NCBI GenBank assembly: GCA_030762175.1 | Contig: CM060841.1 | Coordinates: 11,506,501 to 11,570,500, forward strand | Length of the DNA: 64,000 bases | Direction of reading: 5' to 3' | Origin: Metallyticus violacea | Taxonomy: Eukaryota; Arthropoda; Insecta; Mantodea; Metallyticidae | Shown: positions 39,201-52,600 of the stretch, piece after piece | Layout of the letters: each line of letters begins with the position of its first letter | How positions within the stretch are numbered: position 1 is the first letter of the stretch | The notes under the pieces: generated by a model | The model's database searches: none | Told to the model about the DNA's origin: nothing | What the model saw: only the letters and a program-made list of their open reading frames with translations | Position numbers and translations under genes: made by a program

Positions 39201-42200
39201 AATCCGGATTTGAATCCGTCAGATCAATTTTATGGCAAAAACTTTTTATTTCAATAGCTTTAACTTGATTTTAACAATAGAAAATTTACTGTTTTTGTAA
39301 CATAATTGCTACTCAACAATGTAAAATAATGAACGCAAGAAGTATGTAAGTACAGGGCTACTAAAACCACTTCTAAATCTACTTAGGTATCAGTGTATTG
39401 TGCTAATGAGAGGTATTTGTAAAATTCAGAAATTTGCAGCTTTTAAGATAATGTTCTGTTGTTTAGTGAAAATATGTAACTTGTGTGCACAAATGTAAAT
39501 AGAAAATATTAACCATTTTGGAAAAATTTTATTTCTTAATTTTTAGTCTGCAATTTTTCCCTTAATACAAACTGGTCCTTGTCTGAACGTGTGGACATCA
39601 GTACTTTAACTGGAAAGATATTTGGGGGGGGACTCATCTTTACTATAGTCACTTCCATAAAGAAGAGTACTGTGGGGCATTATGCACAGCCTCATGTTTA
39701 CGACAGGCTATCTCGTCTACCTGTTAGATCGACAAGATACTTTTCTTAAACATTTGAAATGTTTGTTGTAATTAAGGGCAAAAAAAAACTTTAAAAACTA
39801 AAAGTTCAAATATTTTGGGGAACACTACCCCCTGCAGCCCCTGCATTCCCCTCCAACTTAAGCATGGCTAACATGTATTGCTGAAACTCTCATTACAATT
39901 CATTATGAGTGTCTTTACAAGTCCTTCATTATGAAAAATGTTATTAGGCTTTTTGTTTCAATATGATACATAGTTGATATACGAAGGTTTTTTTATCACT
40001 ATTAACATCTAAAGTGGTCTTTATTTCATTATCTTTGGCAAACTAAACAATTGTTTAATATTTTTTAATTCACTGCTGATATTTAATTTATTCTTTGAAA
40101 TACATTTTAAATTGAAGAGAAAAAGTGCACTTTTGGGGTAACACATACTTATTAAGGGCTAAAACAAAATGAAATAAACAATAATTAAGTATCACAGCAT
40201 TCAAATTCACACTCCTTTTACATGCATACTTCTTCTCTATTTGCAGAACAAATTATATTCCTTATAACAAAGCAAACCTCTTCAGAAGTGGTGAAGAAAC
40301 AGCAACTTTAGCACCACATAAAAAAGCATCCCATATAAATGTATCATTTTCTTTGGACATTTTCATTCAGGAGGCTCATACATTCCCAAAGAATTTCAGA
40401 ATATTAAAGTTATTTTTTCTTATATTCATGACAATCAACATTATTGCCATCATTAACATTCAGCTCTGATTTCAAGCAATGCAAATTTACATAATATTTA
40501 ATAGAAATTAAATATCACTTTTATTGACATATTCTTTTGTGCTAGTACTGGAAACAACATTGTATGCAACATGAGAGTAATCAGATTTTGTTCACTTGTG
40601 GAAATCCTCTCCAGAGACTGCGGAGATAAACTTCCTTTCATGAATAAAATCCTACTAAATCTCTTGTTAGCTAAATAACTATTATTAAAAAATATTGATT
40701 TTAGGACAAATTAAAAGTTATATGTTTACATAACAAGAGAATAAGTAGGATTTTATTCATGAGAGGAAAGTTTATCTCCTCAGTCACAAATATTTTTAGC
40801 TACAAACTTTAAAATAAATAATAAAATCCCTAATATATTGCCTATATTGAATACCAATTTGGTGCAGCAAGACATTTGTTTGATAATTAAATAAATTGTA
40901 CTTACGAAGCTGTAGATGATAATATAATTGCTTCCAAAATATGTTGTGTAAGTAAGTGGAGTTAGTGTAAACATTTTAATACCTGAATGTTGCATATTTG
41001 CTTATCCACATACTCATTAGTACAGTGAAGGATGTGAAAATTCTTAAATGTTGACACACTTTAAGGGCATAATACCTCCTGAAATAGTGTCTACTATCCT
41101 TAATTGTTTTAAAATTTTGCAGCTATATTGAAAAGATCTCATCTGAAGTTTTTTCTTTCATTCAGAGATAATTTTTTTTCCATTTGAAATCTCATTCATG
41201 TTGTTTTGAATCCATTTTTACTGGGGTGGTCACTGCATTGCACATAATCACTTAACTTAAGAGTGGTAATTTTTTCCATTAATAAAAGCATTTCATCATG
41301 TTAATATGTCTTTTGTTACAAATTTCTTTTAAGAATTCACTCTTAAGGATACCCGATTAAATTAATTTAAACTTAAAATAAATCATTAATATCTTAATAA
41401 GAAAAATACAATTTATTTCATAAAACATAAATATAAATTATCAGACACATTGGTAGAGGACCATGGGCATTGCCACATTTTCTAAGTTAAGGCAGTTGTA
41501 CTTCACAGTACTTCACTGACTATATCACTGAATATTTAATTCATACAGTTCTCTCTCTGTATATAAAAGGTTGTTAAGCTTCCTCTGCCTCTAGATAATA
41601 TTAATTTGACAGACTCTCTCCTTTTTGTTTTCTCTTTCATGTTTTGTTTTAAATTTTATTTTACTTTGAAATGTATAATAAAGCTTGATCAAAGTGAAAC
41701 TTTTATAAAATAGATTCTGCTGGCATTTTAGGTCACAATAAATTTAATGTATCTCATGCATTTTTATATGGAACTTTTTATATAAAGTATCTGCCTCAAT
41801 AAGGAAATGGAAAGTAAATTTATAGATTTTTTGGTAAAAATTTCAATGTATAGTGTAAAAATATATAAAATAATGCAATCTTTCCCTGTTATCTAACATC
41901 AATGCTATAGAAACACCCTTGCATATTGTAAAAATCTATCATCATTAGTGTGCAAAACATTGTGACTTTTGATCCATTGTTATAGAATAGGTATAATGCC
42001 CATATTATTTTCTATATATCCATGTGCATTTAAGTTTAGATTAAAAATCTCAATTTTCCAAGAATTTCAAATTTCATTCTCTAAAATATGTACAACCAGC
42101 CTTTTTGTTCAGTTCAACAAGAAGTTAAAACAATAAACTCATTAAGAAAGCAAGACTACCTACTTGAACTGTTTGCATGTTCATTACCTCAGTCCTGGTG

Positions 42201-43542
42201 GTATAGTGGTAACCATACTTCTTGCCTTCTAAACCCAAGATCACGAGTTCAAACCAGGCCAGGATCGATGGATTTTTTCAGGTGTAAAAATCCTAAGTAT
42301 GGCTTCCTTCGGAAGGGAAGTAAAGCCATGGGTCCCATGTCGTACATTTATTGGCACAAAAATGAACCTCAAGCCTGAAAGAAGAGGCCTCTGAGCAAAA
42401 TTTGTTGGCTGTTTCACGCCCTGAATAGAATGGGACGTTGATGACCTGTGATGTTAAACAGTGTCGTAAATAAATCAAATCAATCATGTTCATTACATCA
42501 GCTCTAACATCAACTTTTCAAATAAGAACAATGGCTAAATAGCATGCATTGTTTAACTTAATAAAAAGGTTTAACTGATTGAAGTGCACAAAAAGAATAA
42601 ATTATGTATGACAATGTAGTGATATAATTAAAATCCACAAAAATGCAAATTTGAGACATTAAAATACAAAGGAAAAATTGCAGTATATAAATAGAATTCT
42701 CTTCTTGATCTTGCTATTTAAGATGGTTTTGTAATCCAATAATGAAGATTTGACATCCTCCCTTTAATGTCAGTTTAAGTTTTTGCTTTAGAAGTACTGG
42801 AAGGAAAATCCATAGGATATGGCCATAGAAAGATAACTTAATAATGCAAAATAAAAGTGGTTTACAATTCTGATGTGATTTATTAAACAATAATAATTGT
42901 AAAGATAATACACATAATGAATAAATTTGATCTTGAAAACAGCAAATTTTTTACAATCTGTAAATCAGCATATCTATTGCAAAAAGATACAAACCCTCAA
43001 AATATTACTCCAATTAAGTACAACAAACTGAATAATAGATTTGATACAACAATGCATGAGTTTACCTTCTGGAAAAGCATTTAAGTCTTAACAATTTTGA
43101 AGAGAAGGCCCAAAAGAAGTATAACCCACTCTGTTGTAAGAGTACTTTCCATGTGATGGAAGACAAGAGCCTACCAGCCAGTCAGAATTGTTATGTCATA
43201 GCATAGTAGAACTTTCAATAGGTGAAGGGACCAAATTGCTGGCAAATCAGTTTTACATGGCCAAGGGAACAGAATAAGGAAGGATTGAGAGGGAGATATC
43301 AAAGAAGGAACTGCATGCAAAAACAATATAATTTTGTATGAAAAGTAGTTACAGTATATTGCAGATTATTAACAGGTAATTTCTTATATTAGCAGAATTC
43401 AAGTCAGCAAGATTGCATTTATATTAATATAGAAAATTTTGCAAGTTCCTCATAACATTTATGCATTTTGGGTAGGATAAAACTCTTAAATCAATGACTA
43501 TACTTCCTAATAGTAATTTTATAATAAGTGTAAGACTTTTTC

Positions 43543-43620
<78 letters not shown>

Positions 43621-46600
43621 GTTGTTGTTGTTGTTGTTATTTTATTCCCCCATAATAACATTACATGTTGTCGGATTCGTCATTAATAAAAATACATACA
43701 TTTTCTATATACAATTATTAAGATTATAATTCATGCAACCTATACATACATGTTTGTATCAGGAAGTTCTCCAACTCATGTTTAAAATTTTCCCTTTTTG
43801 TTGTTTTTATGGAACTTGGTAACCTATTGTTTAATATTTTACCCATTATAAAGGGGTCTTTCTCAGTTTTCTTTTTATTTACATTTACTCTATGAAAGTT
43901 GTTTTGTATTCTTGTATGATGATTATGATAGTCCTTAATTAGCTTGTCTAATCCATCTTTACTAACTACAAACAAAATTACTTTATACATACACAATAAT
44001 ACTGCAGTAAATATTTTGTTCTCCACAAAGATGCTTCTACATGACTCTCTCATATTTATATTTTATATACATCTTATACATTTCTTTTGCAAGCTAATAA
44101 TCTGTTAATATTTGTTAAACAAGTACTACTCCATATCTCAATGGCATATCCTAGATGTGGATGTATAACTCCATAGTAAGTTAATTTCAGATGTTCTGTA
44201 TTTAAGTATTTTGCTAAGTTTCTTAAAAGGTAGAGACTTATACTTATCGTTTTACATATATAATCAATGTGATGTCTGAAAGTTAAATTTCCATTAATAA
44301 TAATTCCTAGGAATTTTATTTTGTCTAATTGCTGAATTTGCTTACCATTAATTGTTATATTTACAACATTTTAATACTATACCTATTATTATGATATTGG
44401 AAGGTGACTGCTTTTGTTTTTTGGAAATTTATTTTTAATTTATTATTTGTAAGATAATTATATATTTCTTGCCGTTTCTGTAGCTATTAAATCATTTAGT
44501 TGTTTATTCTCAAATACTAATACAAACATATGTAACTATTTGTTGAGGTTCCATACTAATATCTTTTTTTTTTTTTTTTTTGATTGATTTATTTATGGAC
44601 ACTCTTTAACATCTCAGATCATCAGCGTCCCATTCAACTCAAGGAGTGAAACGGCCGAAAAACAAATTTTGCTCAGAGGCCTCTTTTTCAGGCTTGAGGT
44701 TCTTTATATATATATTGAGGTTCTTTATCGTGCCATAAATGTATGACATGGGACCCACGGCTTTACTTCCCTTCCGAAGGAAGCCATACTTACGATTTTT
44801 ATGCCCAAAATAATCCATCGATCCTGGCCGGGTTCGAACCTGCAACCTTGGGTTTCTATAGCTCTGAATTCAGTAATATTAGCATGATCATACATAAAAA
44901 GCATGTCTGTCTTCTCACAATATCAATATCTTCTTATGAATAGGAATTAAAATTTAAGTGCACAGAAGTACAAATCTAATGTGTAAAGTTAACTAATTAC
45001 AAGTCTAAACAAATTCTTTGATAACAAAACATTTAACCTTGAGTGTGAACATGATTCTTTAGAGGTTAATATATCTTAAAATTATGCATCAGCATTTACA
45101 GTGAGTTATCTTATTATAGGATTAATTCATTGGTTGAAAAGGTTGTAGGATTGTACTAAAAATCCAAATTTAAATCTAATATTTTGATCATAACTTATTA
45201 ACCAGCTCTTTCTGAACATACATTTATATAATCTCTTCTGAGTCAAAATATTTTGAGTATTCTTTATGGTTTCACTTATTGGAGATTTACTCAGGGCATG
45301 TTTCATGGACACTTGTCCACATCCTCAGCTCTTAAATGAATTGAATAGCTGTTTCATTTAACAGCTAAGAGTCCATGAAACATGTCCTGAGTAAATAAGT
45401 GAAACCATAAAGAGTGTGTTCTAAATATTTTGACTTAGAAGAGATTATTATTGCATGTTTCACCGTGTTCACTTCCAAATTTAATTAATATTGAATGTAT
45501 TTGCTTATTTTTTCATTTTTTTATAATAAGTTTTAGCTCAATTCACTTCCAAAATTATATAGATATTTTAGCTATATCCAATAAATGATTGTACAAATTG
45601 CTCTAATGGTATGAGCTATGGTATTTTATATGAAATAAATGAACCTATTTATTTTGTTTAATGCAGAAAATTTGTCATTTTTTGGAATTCTCTTGTGAAA
45701 TACTGTTTTAGGATATTTTAAATGTTCATTTAGACAAAATAGCATTATACACACCCTTTGAACTGCTCTGTGATTGATCTGGCCTTTATGAAGATCACAG
45801 CTATATAAGAGTGTCAGATGTTCATATATATGTTGACAGCAATAAATATTATTAAATATATATATTAAAAATTAGTCACAAAAATGTTTTTTAATCTTAA
45901 GTTGTTTCCCTTTCACCATAATTGTTTTGTCATAAAAGCTTTTTTCCCAAAAGGGATACCTAGTATTTGAATGACTGGAAGGGGGATAAAACAAATATTG
46001 TATGTTACCAGGAATAATTATAAATTTTTCTTCACAGACTACAGCTTTGGATGCTTTCATTCCTGACAACACCCAGAATACATATTGTATTACAGCAGGA
46101 ACTTATTTATTTGGAACTCATCAGGTTCTTACATCAACAGCACAAGGTATTTCAAAATTGCTTAACACTTAGATGGGGATATAGGTACCTCATTGAGGAC
46201 AAAAAAGAAGGAATGGGATAAAAGAATTAGTAAAATGTTAATGGATGCAGAAAAAATCCATGACACAAGGAGGATATAGTTAGTAGTTAAAAGTTTGTAT
46301 AGAAATGGGATAATGGAAAGAAATATAACTTAAGAAAGTTGGTGTGCTCATTTTAACATGTTATTAGGGCAAGAGAATTTACTTAGAACAGAAATAGAAA
46401 TCAGGAACTTATTGATGGTTTAGACAGGGTGATTTTGGAGGAAGAATCTTATGATCAAATTAATGGGTTAAAGTTGAAGAAAGCAAGTGGTATTGATGGT
46501 ATTCCAGGGGAATTCTGGAGCATTTGGGTTAAGGAAGATAATAGGAGAAAAATAGTCGTTATAATTGTTTAAAAAATAAAGGAAATAAGGAAAAAACCTA

Positions 46601-49600
46601 AAATGTGCAAAAGGAAGTACCCATATATAAAGGAAATGGTGATGTAAATAATCTAGCTAATTACAGTCTTCCATAATTATAAGTCTTCTTTCCATTTTAA
46701 GTAAGGTTTTTACAGGAATTCTAGCCAATAGATTAAGGAAACAGGTTGAGAAAGAGAAGAAATTATCAGAGTTTCAAACAGGTTTTAGAGCATGGAAAAG
46801 ATCTGTGGATAATGTTTTTGTAATAAAGATAATTAAGTCCAACTCTATTCAATCTCTATATTGTTGATATTTTGGAAGAAACTAAAAGAGATAATATAGC
46901 AAATTATTTATAAGGAAGTCACTCAAATTTCACTAGTTTTATTCCACTTACTTGGATATGTTTCAAAGACAAATTTCCTTCATCGTCAGCACAGTTCCAC
47001 TGTCAGCATTCCAGTGTGGTATTAAGATGTCACTCTTTGGATTTTATAAACTTTTTGATAAGGTTGCCATTGTTTGGAAGATCAAAATTAATTAAATTTT
47101 CTTTGTTTTTGTTCAAGAATATATTTTCCCACACCGATAATTCTGTGGGAATTTGAAGAGCTTTTACGAGTTTTGGTTCATTTTGAAACTCATGGTTTTT
47201 TTTTTAAAAAAATAGTATGCTTCTGCTGATTTTTCCATATGTTTAGATTTTATACTTCTCATGTGTTCATTCAAGTATGATAATGTTCGTGACAGTGGAA
47301 CCATGCTGACGATGAAGGAAATTTGCCTTTGAAACATGTCCAAGTAAGTGGAATAAAACTAGTGAAATTTGAGTGACTTCCTCATAAATAATTTGTTGTA
47401 TGATACTATATTTCACTGTGAAAATCCCAAACTATTCTAATTTATAAAAGAGATAAGTTACATCTACAAGAAATAAATAATGAGGAAATACCAGGGTTGC
47501 TTTTTGCAGATGATTTAGTAATCACATCTATATCTGGTGGAGGATTGAGAAGAGCAATTGAAGTAGTGAATACTTTTTGTAAACAATAGAAATTGAAAAT
47601 TAATGAAGAGAAATCAAAGATCTTGGTTTTTAAAAGAGATTATAAGTTGAAAAATGATGAAAAATGGCAGTTAAGAGGTAGTAAGAAAAATTAATTTTCT
47701 AGAGACCATATTAAGCTCTAATGGAAGTTGGAATGAGCAGAAAAAAATAGCAATAGCAAAAGCAGCTATGAGTGTTATAAGAGCATGTTTAAGAAAAATT
47801 CCTTATATAAGAATGAGTTGACTAGAAAGAATGTACATAACCACAATGGAAGCTAAAATATTGTTTGGATCAGAAATTTGGGGTAGAGAGGATGCATGGA
47901 AAGATGCTGATATAAAAATAGAAGTTTTTGAGAATTGATTTTAGGTTTACCAACAGCATCCCCAAATGGTATAGCACAGCTAAAATTAGGTAGATATTTT
48001 ACTACGAGAAAAATAATCACAAGAACTATGAAATATTTATTTATAATTACTACTTTAGAAGAGAGTGATATTATTAAAGAATATTTTAGTATGCACGAGA
48101 AATGTAAGTGGAAAGAATCATGGTATTTCAAAGTGAAGGAAATTTTACAACAGATAGTTTTAGGCAAAGTATGGATAAATAGCAAATACCAAAACAGAGG
48201 ATTTTGGAAAGAAATAAATCTAAGATTGAAATATATTGAACAACAAGAAATATCAAGTAGTTTGGGTGAAAAGAGTTAATTGAGATTTCATAGGGGAATA
48301 AAAATAGTATAGGGTAGGGAAAAATATATAGAACAATGTGACAAGGCAGGTAGAGAAGGGTTTGCATGGGCTAGAACTGGAGTTATAAATTTATAAGGAT
48401 TAGGATGTGATAAAGGAATAGGAAATTGTTTAATATGTGGAGAAAACAATAGAGATTTTCATTGTTTGTTATATTATAATCAAACAAAGTTATGAAGAGA
48501 AAAGGGTTGGAAAAAAATGGGAAAATTTAGAGGGAAAAATTTTAATTAGCAATTTTAAATATAAAAGGTGAGAAGGATATAAAAATGATAGGGAACTATT
48601 TTGGTAAAGTTAGAGAGAAATGGATAAGAATAACAAAGAGGATGATAGAAGGAAATGTAGAAAGAAACTATAACCTAACTTGAAGGATATTACAGAGTAA
48701 TGGTCACCAATGCACTAATAACCTGCAATAGTGTGCATTGGGACTAGAATGCTACTAAGTAACTTAGCAAAATTAATAATTGTATTAAATTATGTAAAAA
48801 AATGGAAATATGTAATTTTATTGTAATGTTGTTGTGTTTGTTGGAAATAAATTCGAATTCAAAAAAGGTATTTCTACACATAATTATCTGCAGTAACGAA
48901 AAATAAAACTATTTAGAATGCAATAAAAATATTTATGCAACTTTATTTACAGGAAGTGTATTGATTTGGAGTGATGTTCCATATGTAAAATCATATCAAC
49001 CAGGAGCCACAAGTCATAAAAAGAATTTCATCAAGAAAATACATCTTGAACATAGAGCAATAACAACTATAAAATCAATAAATGAGTAAGTTTGCTTAAT
49101 ACATATTTTGTACAGGATGAGTCAAAAAGTAAAGTTCCTATTTTTTACTCCAAAATGAAGTCACGCAGCAGGCTGCAATTTGCGTACCTGTTAGTGTGTA
49201 CTCCCACTGCCAGGTGGCATACAAACACTGGCCTGAATAATAGTACATAGATGAGTTACAAAATGGCAAGGGTGCTAAATGAATAGTCAAGGAAGGGAGT
49301 GCATGGCTGCTTATAGATTTCTGTGAGCAGAAAATACAGAAACTGTAAACATTCATCAACAGATAATTCCTTCGTAATTCATTTAAGAACTTTCGAAAAA
49401 TAAGAAATTTTTAAAACGTTCTGTTGGATCTCACACAGTGAAACTTGTTAAATGCAAATTCTATATAATCTGTCATCTAATACACTCTTATGCTTCACTT
49501 ACTTTTAAATATGGTGGGACCGGTTTCGAAGAGACATCCTCTTCATCTTCAACAAACTTGATGACTGGTAGGAGAAACTAACATCTATGAGGACCTGTGG

Positions 49601-52600
49601 ATCCATGCAGGTGTTGTTGTTTTATAAACTGGAAATTTTTATTACATTCTCCTGTAACTTCGAAATTCATAAGATGATCCTCATATTTACGAATGTAAAC
49701 CTTCTGCCATGTGTCCAATTCTGTATGTAAGTGTGCTTCTTTAAGTAACTTTATTTCTCTTTTTATGTCATGATTATCCTTCCAAAAATGGTGTACCACT
49801 GCTGACCTATCTACCTGTTTGCACTTAACATTTCTGAGATGTTCCTTTAACCGTGTTCCTATGTTCCTTTTGGTTTTTTTCCAACATGTATCTTAACGCA
49901 TTCTTTACATGTTATTTTGTAGGTTAGTTGAATTAGTTGATGATGCTTTGAAGTTTTTAAATATACAAGACAGGAATATATCTTTCACACTAGAAACAGA
50001 AACAAAGGGAATGTTACCATTTTTCGATATAAAAATTAATAAGAATCATGGAAACATTTTAAAAAACAAATTAAGTTGAGACTGTAACAAACACACCACT
50101 AAAATTCAATAAAATGGAAGACTAGTTTCGGGAGCCATCACTCCTATCGTCAGTTCTTGGTTGACTGCCAGCCTTGTGGTTTTAGTGGTATGTATGTTAC
50201 AATTTTGACTCAGTATTTTTAAAATGTTAATATTTGACATCACAGTTACAAAAGTTCACTATATTTTATACAAGAATCATGGAAATTTAGAATTTGGAAT
50301 CTATAGAAAGGGTCTTTATACAGATAACAATATAAAGTCAAATAGGTTCAACCCCATAGCTCACAAGCAGACAATTTTCAACAGTTTAACATATAGACTG
50401 GTGAATTTACCAATCAGTAAAGAGAAGTACAAAAAAGAATTTGAGAAGATATGGGAGATTGCTATTATAAATGGTTTTAACAAAAATTTAGTAAACAAAA
50501 AACTTAATACATTCCTAAAGAAGAAATTGATCAAGAATACCACCACACTATTGAGTGAAAAAGAATTTTTAAAAAATTCACCTACCATCCAGTAGCTATG
50601 AATAAATTCCAAAAAAAAATTTAAAGATATTAACATTAAATTGGCATCTGTTAATAGATACACTCTGAAAAATGCTTTAGTGGACAACACTTTAAATAAC
50701 ATTCCACAGGAAAAAAAGCCAGGCTTCTACAAAATAACATGTAAAGAAGTGTTAAGATATATGTTGGAAAAATCAAAAGGAACATAGGAACACGGTTAAA
50801 GGAACATCTCAGAAACGTTAAGCACAAACAAGTAGCTAGGTCAGCAGTGGCACACCATTTTTGGAAGGATAATCACGACATAAAAAGAAAATTAAAGCTA
50901 CTTAAAGTAGCACACTTACATACAGAATTGGACACATGGCAGAAGGTTTACATTCATAAATATGGGGATCATCTTATGAATTTCGAAATTATAGGAGAAT
51001 GTAATAAAAATTTCCAGTTTATAAAACAACACCACCTGCACGGAGCCACAGGACCTCATAGATGTTAGTTTCTCCTACCAGTCATCAAGTTGGTTGAAGA
51101 TGAACAGGATGTCTCTTCGAAACCGGTCCCACCATATTTAAAAGTAAGTGAAGCATGAGAGTGTGTTAGACGACAGATTACATAGAATTTACAGATAATT
51201 CCTTGTGTGGAATGGATATGATATCTTTCCAATTAATTGTAAAAAATGGTGCTGTGAATTTACAGAAAGTTGAACAACTACAAATGGCCTTTTGAACAAC
51301 TAACATGGCAAAATGTTCACCACTCACCATTGTATTTCATCTCTTTGGAAAATAAATAAAAAAAACTTCAGGCAAGGTAGATAATTTAAAATCTGTCAAA
51401 GATAAAGAGTTGAAATGACTGAACAAACAGGAAACCAGTTTTTTTATCATATGTTATGGAAAAACTCATTTTACCTATGACAGAAGCTGAATGACTTTGG
51501 TGCTTATGTGGAAAAAATAAAGGAGTAGTTTTGGAATAAACAGTGTTCTTTTTCTTCATCAATCTTTACCCTTTCATGTGCAAAAAATTAGGGAAAATTA
51601 CTTTTTGACATACCAGTATATTTGCACATGACTTTTAACTGAAGAGTTGCTAATAGTCTTAAGCCGAAGATTAATTTAATTGTTGTTACTATCTTAGACA
51701 AGATACTAAAAACAAATCTATAATGTCATAATGAGACAAAACACATATTTATCATAAAATAAGAAGTAGCAAATGACAATGAGGGAGGGAACCAATGAAT
51801 CTGGAAAGATTCATAAATAAATTTTGAAAAATTCCTGAAGTTAATATACCTACAATTTAGATGAAAAAAATTACTATATACAGGTTGTCCTACTGACAAA
51901 ATTGGTGGAATCATAGAGTGGACACAGAAAAACATGTTGAAGTAGGGAATTTTGATTCGTTATATTTAAGGAGGCTCTTTAACATCTCAAGTCATCAGCA
52001 TCCTATTCTATTCAGGGCGTGAAACAGCCGACAAATTTTGCTCAGAGGCCTCTTCTTTCAGGCTTGAGGTTATTTTTCATGCCGTAAATGTACGGCACAG
52101 GACCCATGACTTTACTTCCCTTCTGAAGGAAGCCATACTTGGGATTTTTACGCCGGAAAAAATCCACTGAGCCTGGCTGGGTTTGAACCCGCAACCTTGG
52201 GTTTAGAAGGCAAGTATGGTTACCACTACACCACCAGGACCGACATTGAAGTAGGGAACTTATGGTCTACCCAAAATTATTTCAGTGTTATGATGCAATT
52301 TTTAATGTTGGATAATTGTATTGATAAGCTGTTAATAAAGCAATATAGGTGTATAATTTCTCTTTACAAACTTCATTCCTGCCCAGATAATTGGAAAAAT
52401 GTAATGATGATACACAGTTAACAGTATCTTTAAAATATGGACTTTCTTGTTTTTTAAACATTGCAAGAGTATGCATGTTACTGATAATTCTAATTTTGAA
52501 TCTGAAGCACAGCCACATGGTTCATTACAATATGGAAAATAATTTAGGTTATAATTACTCGAGTGTCTATTGTCTGTCTAATTCTTACATTGGCAATATA

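Noticed and set aside
37119..46037. A missed CFAP251 exon in the 8.9-kb intron 5
   Set aside because: Exons 5 and 6 join in phase and the protein aligns through the junction without a gap, so none is required.
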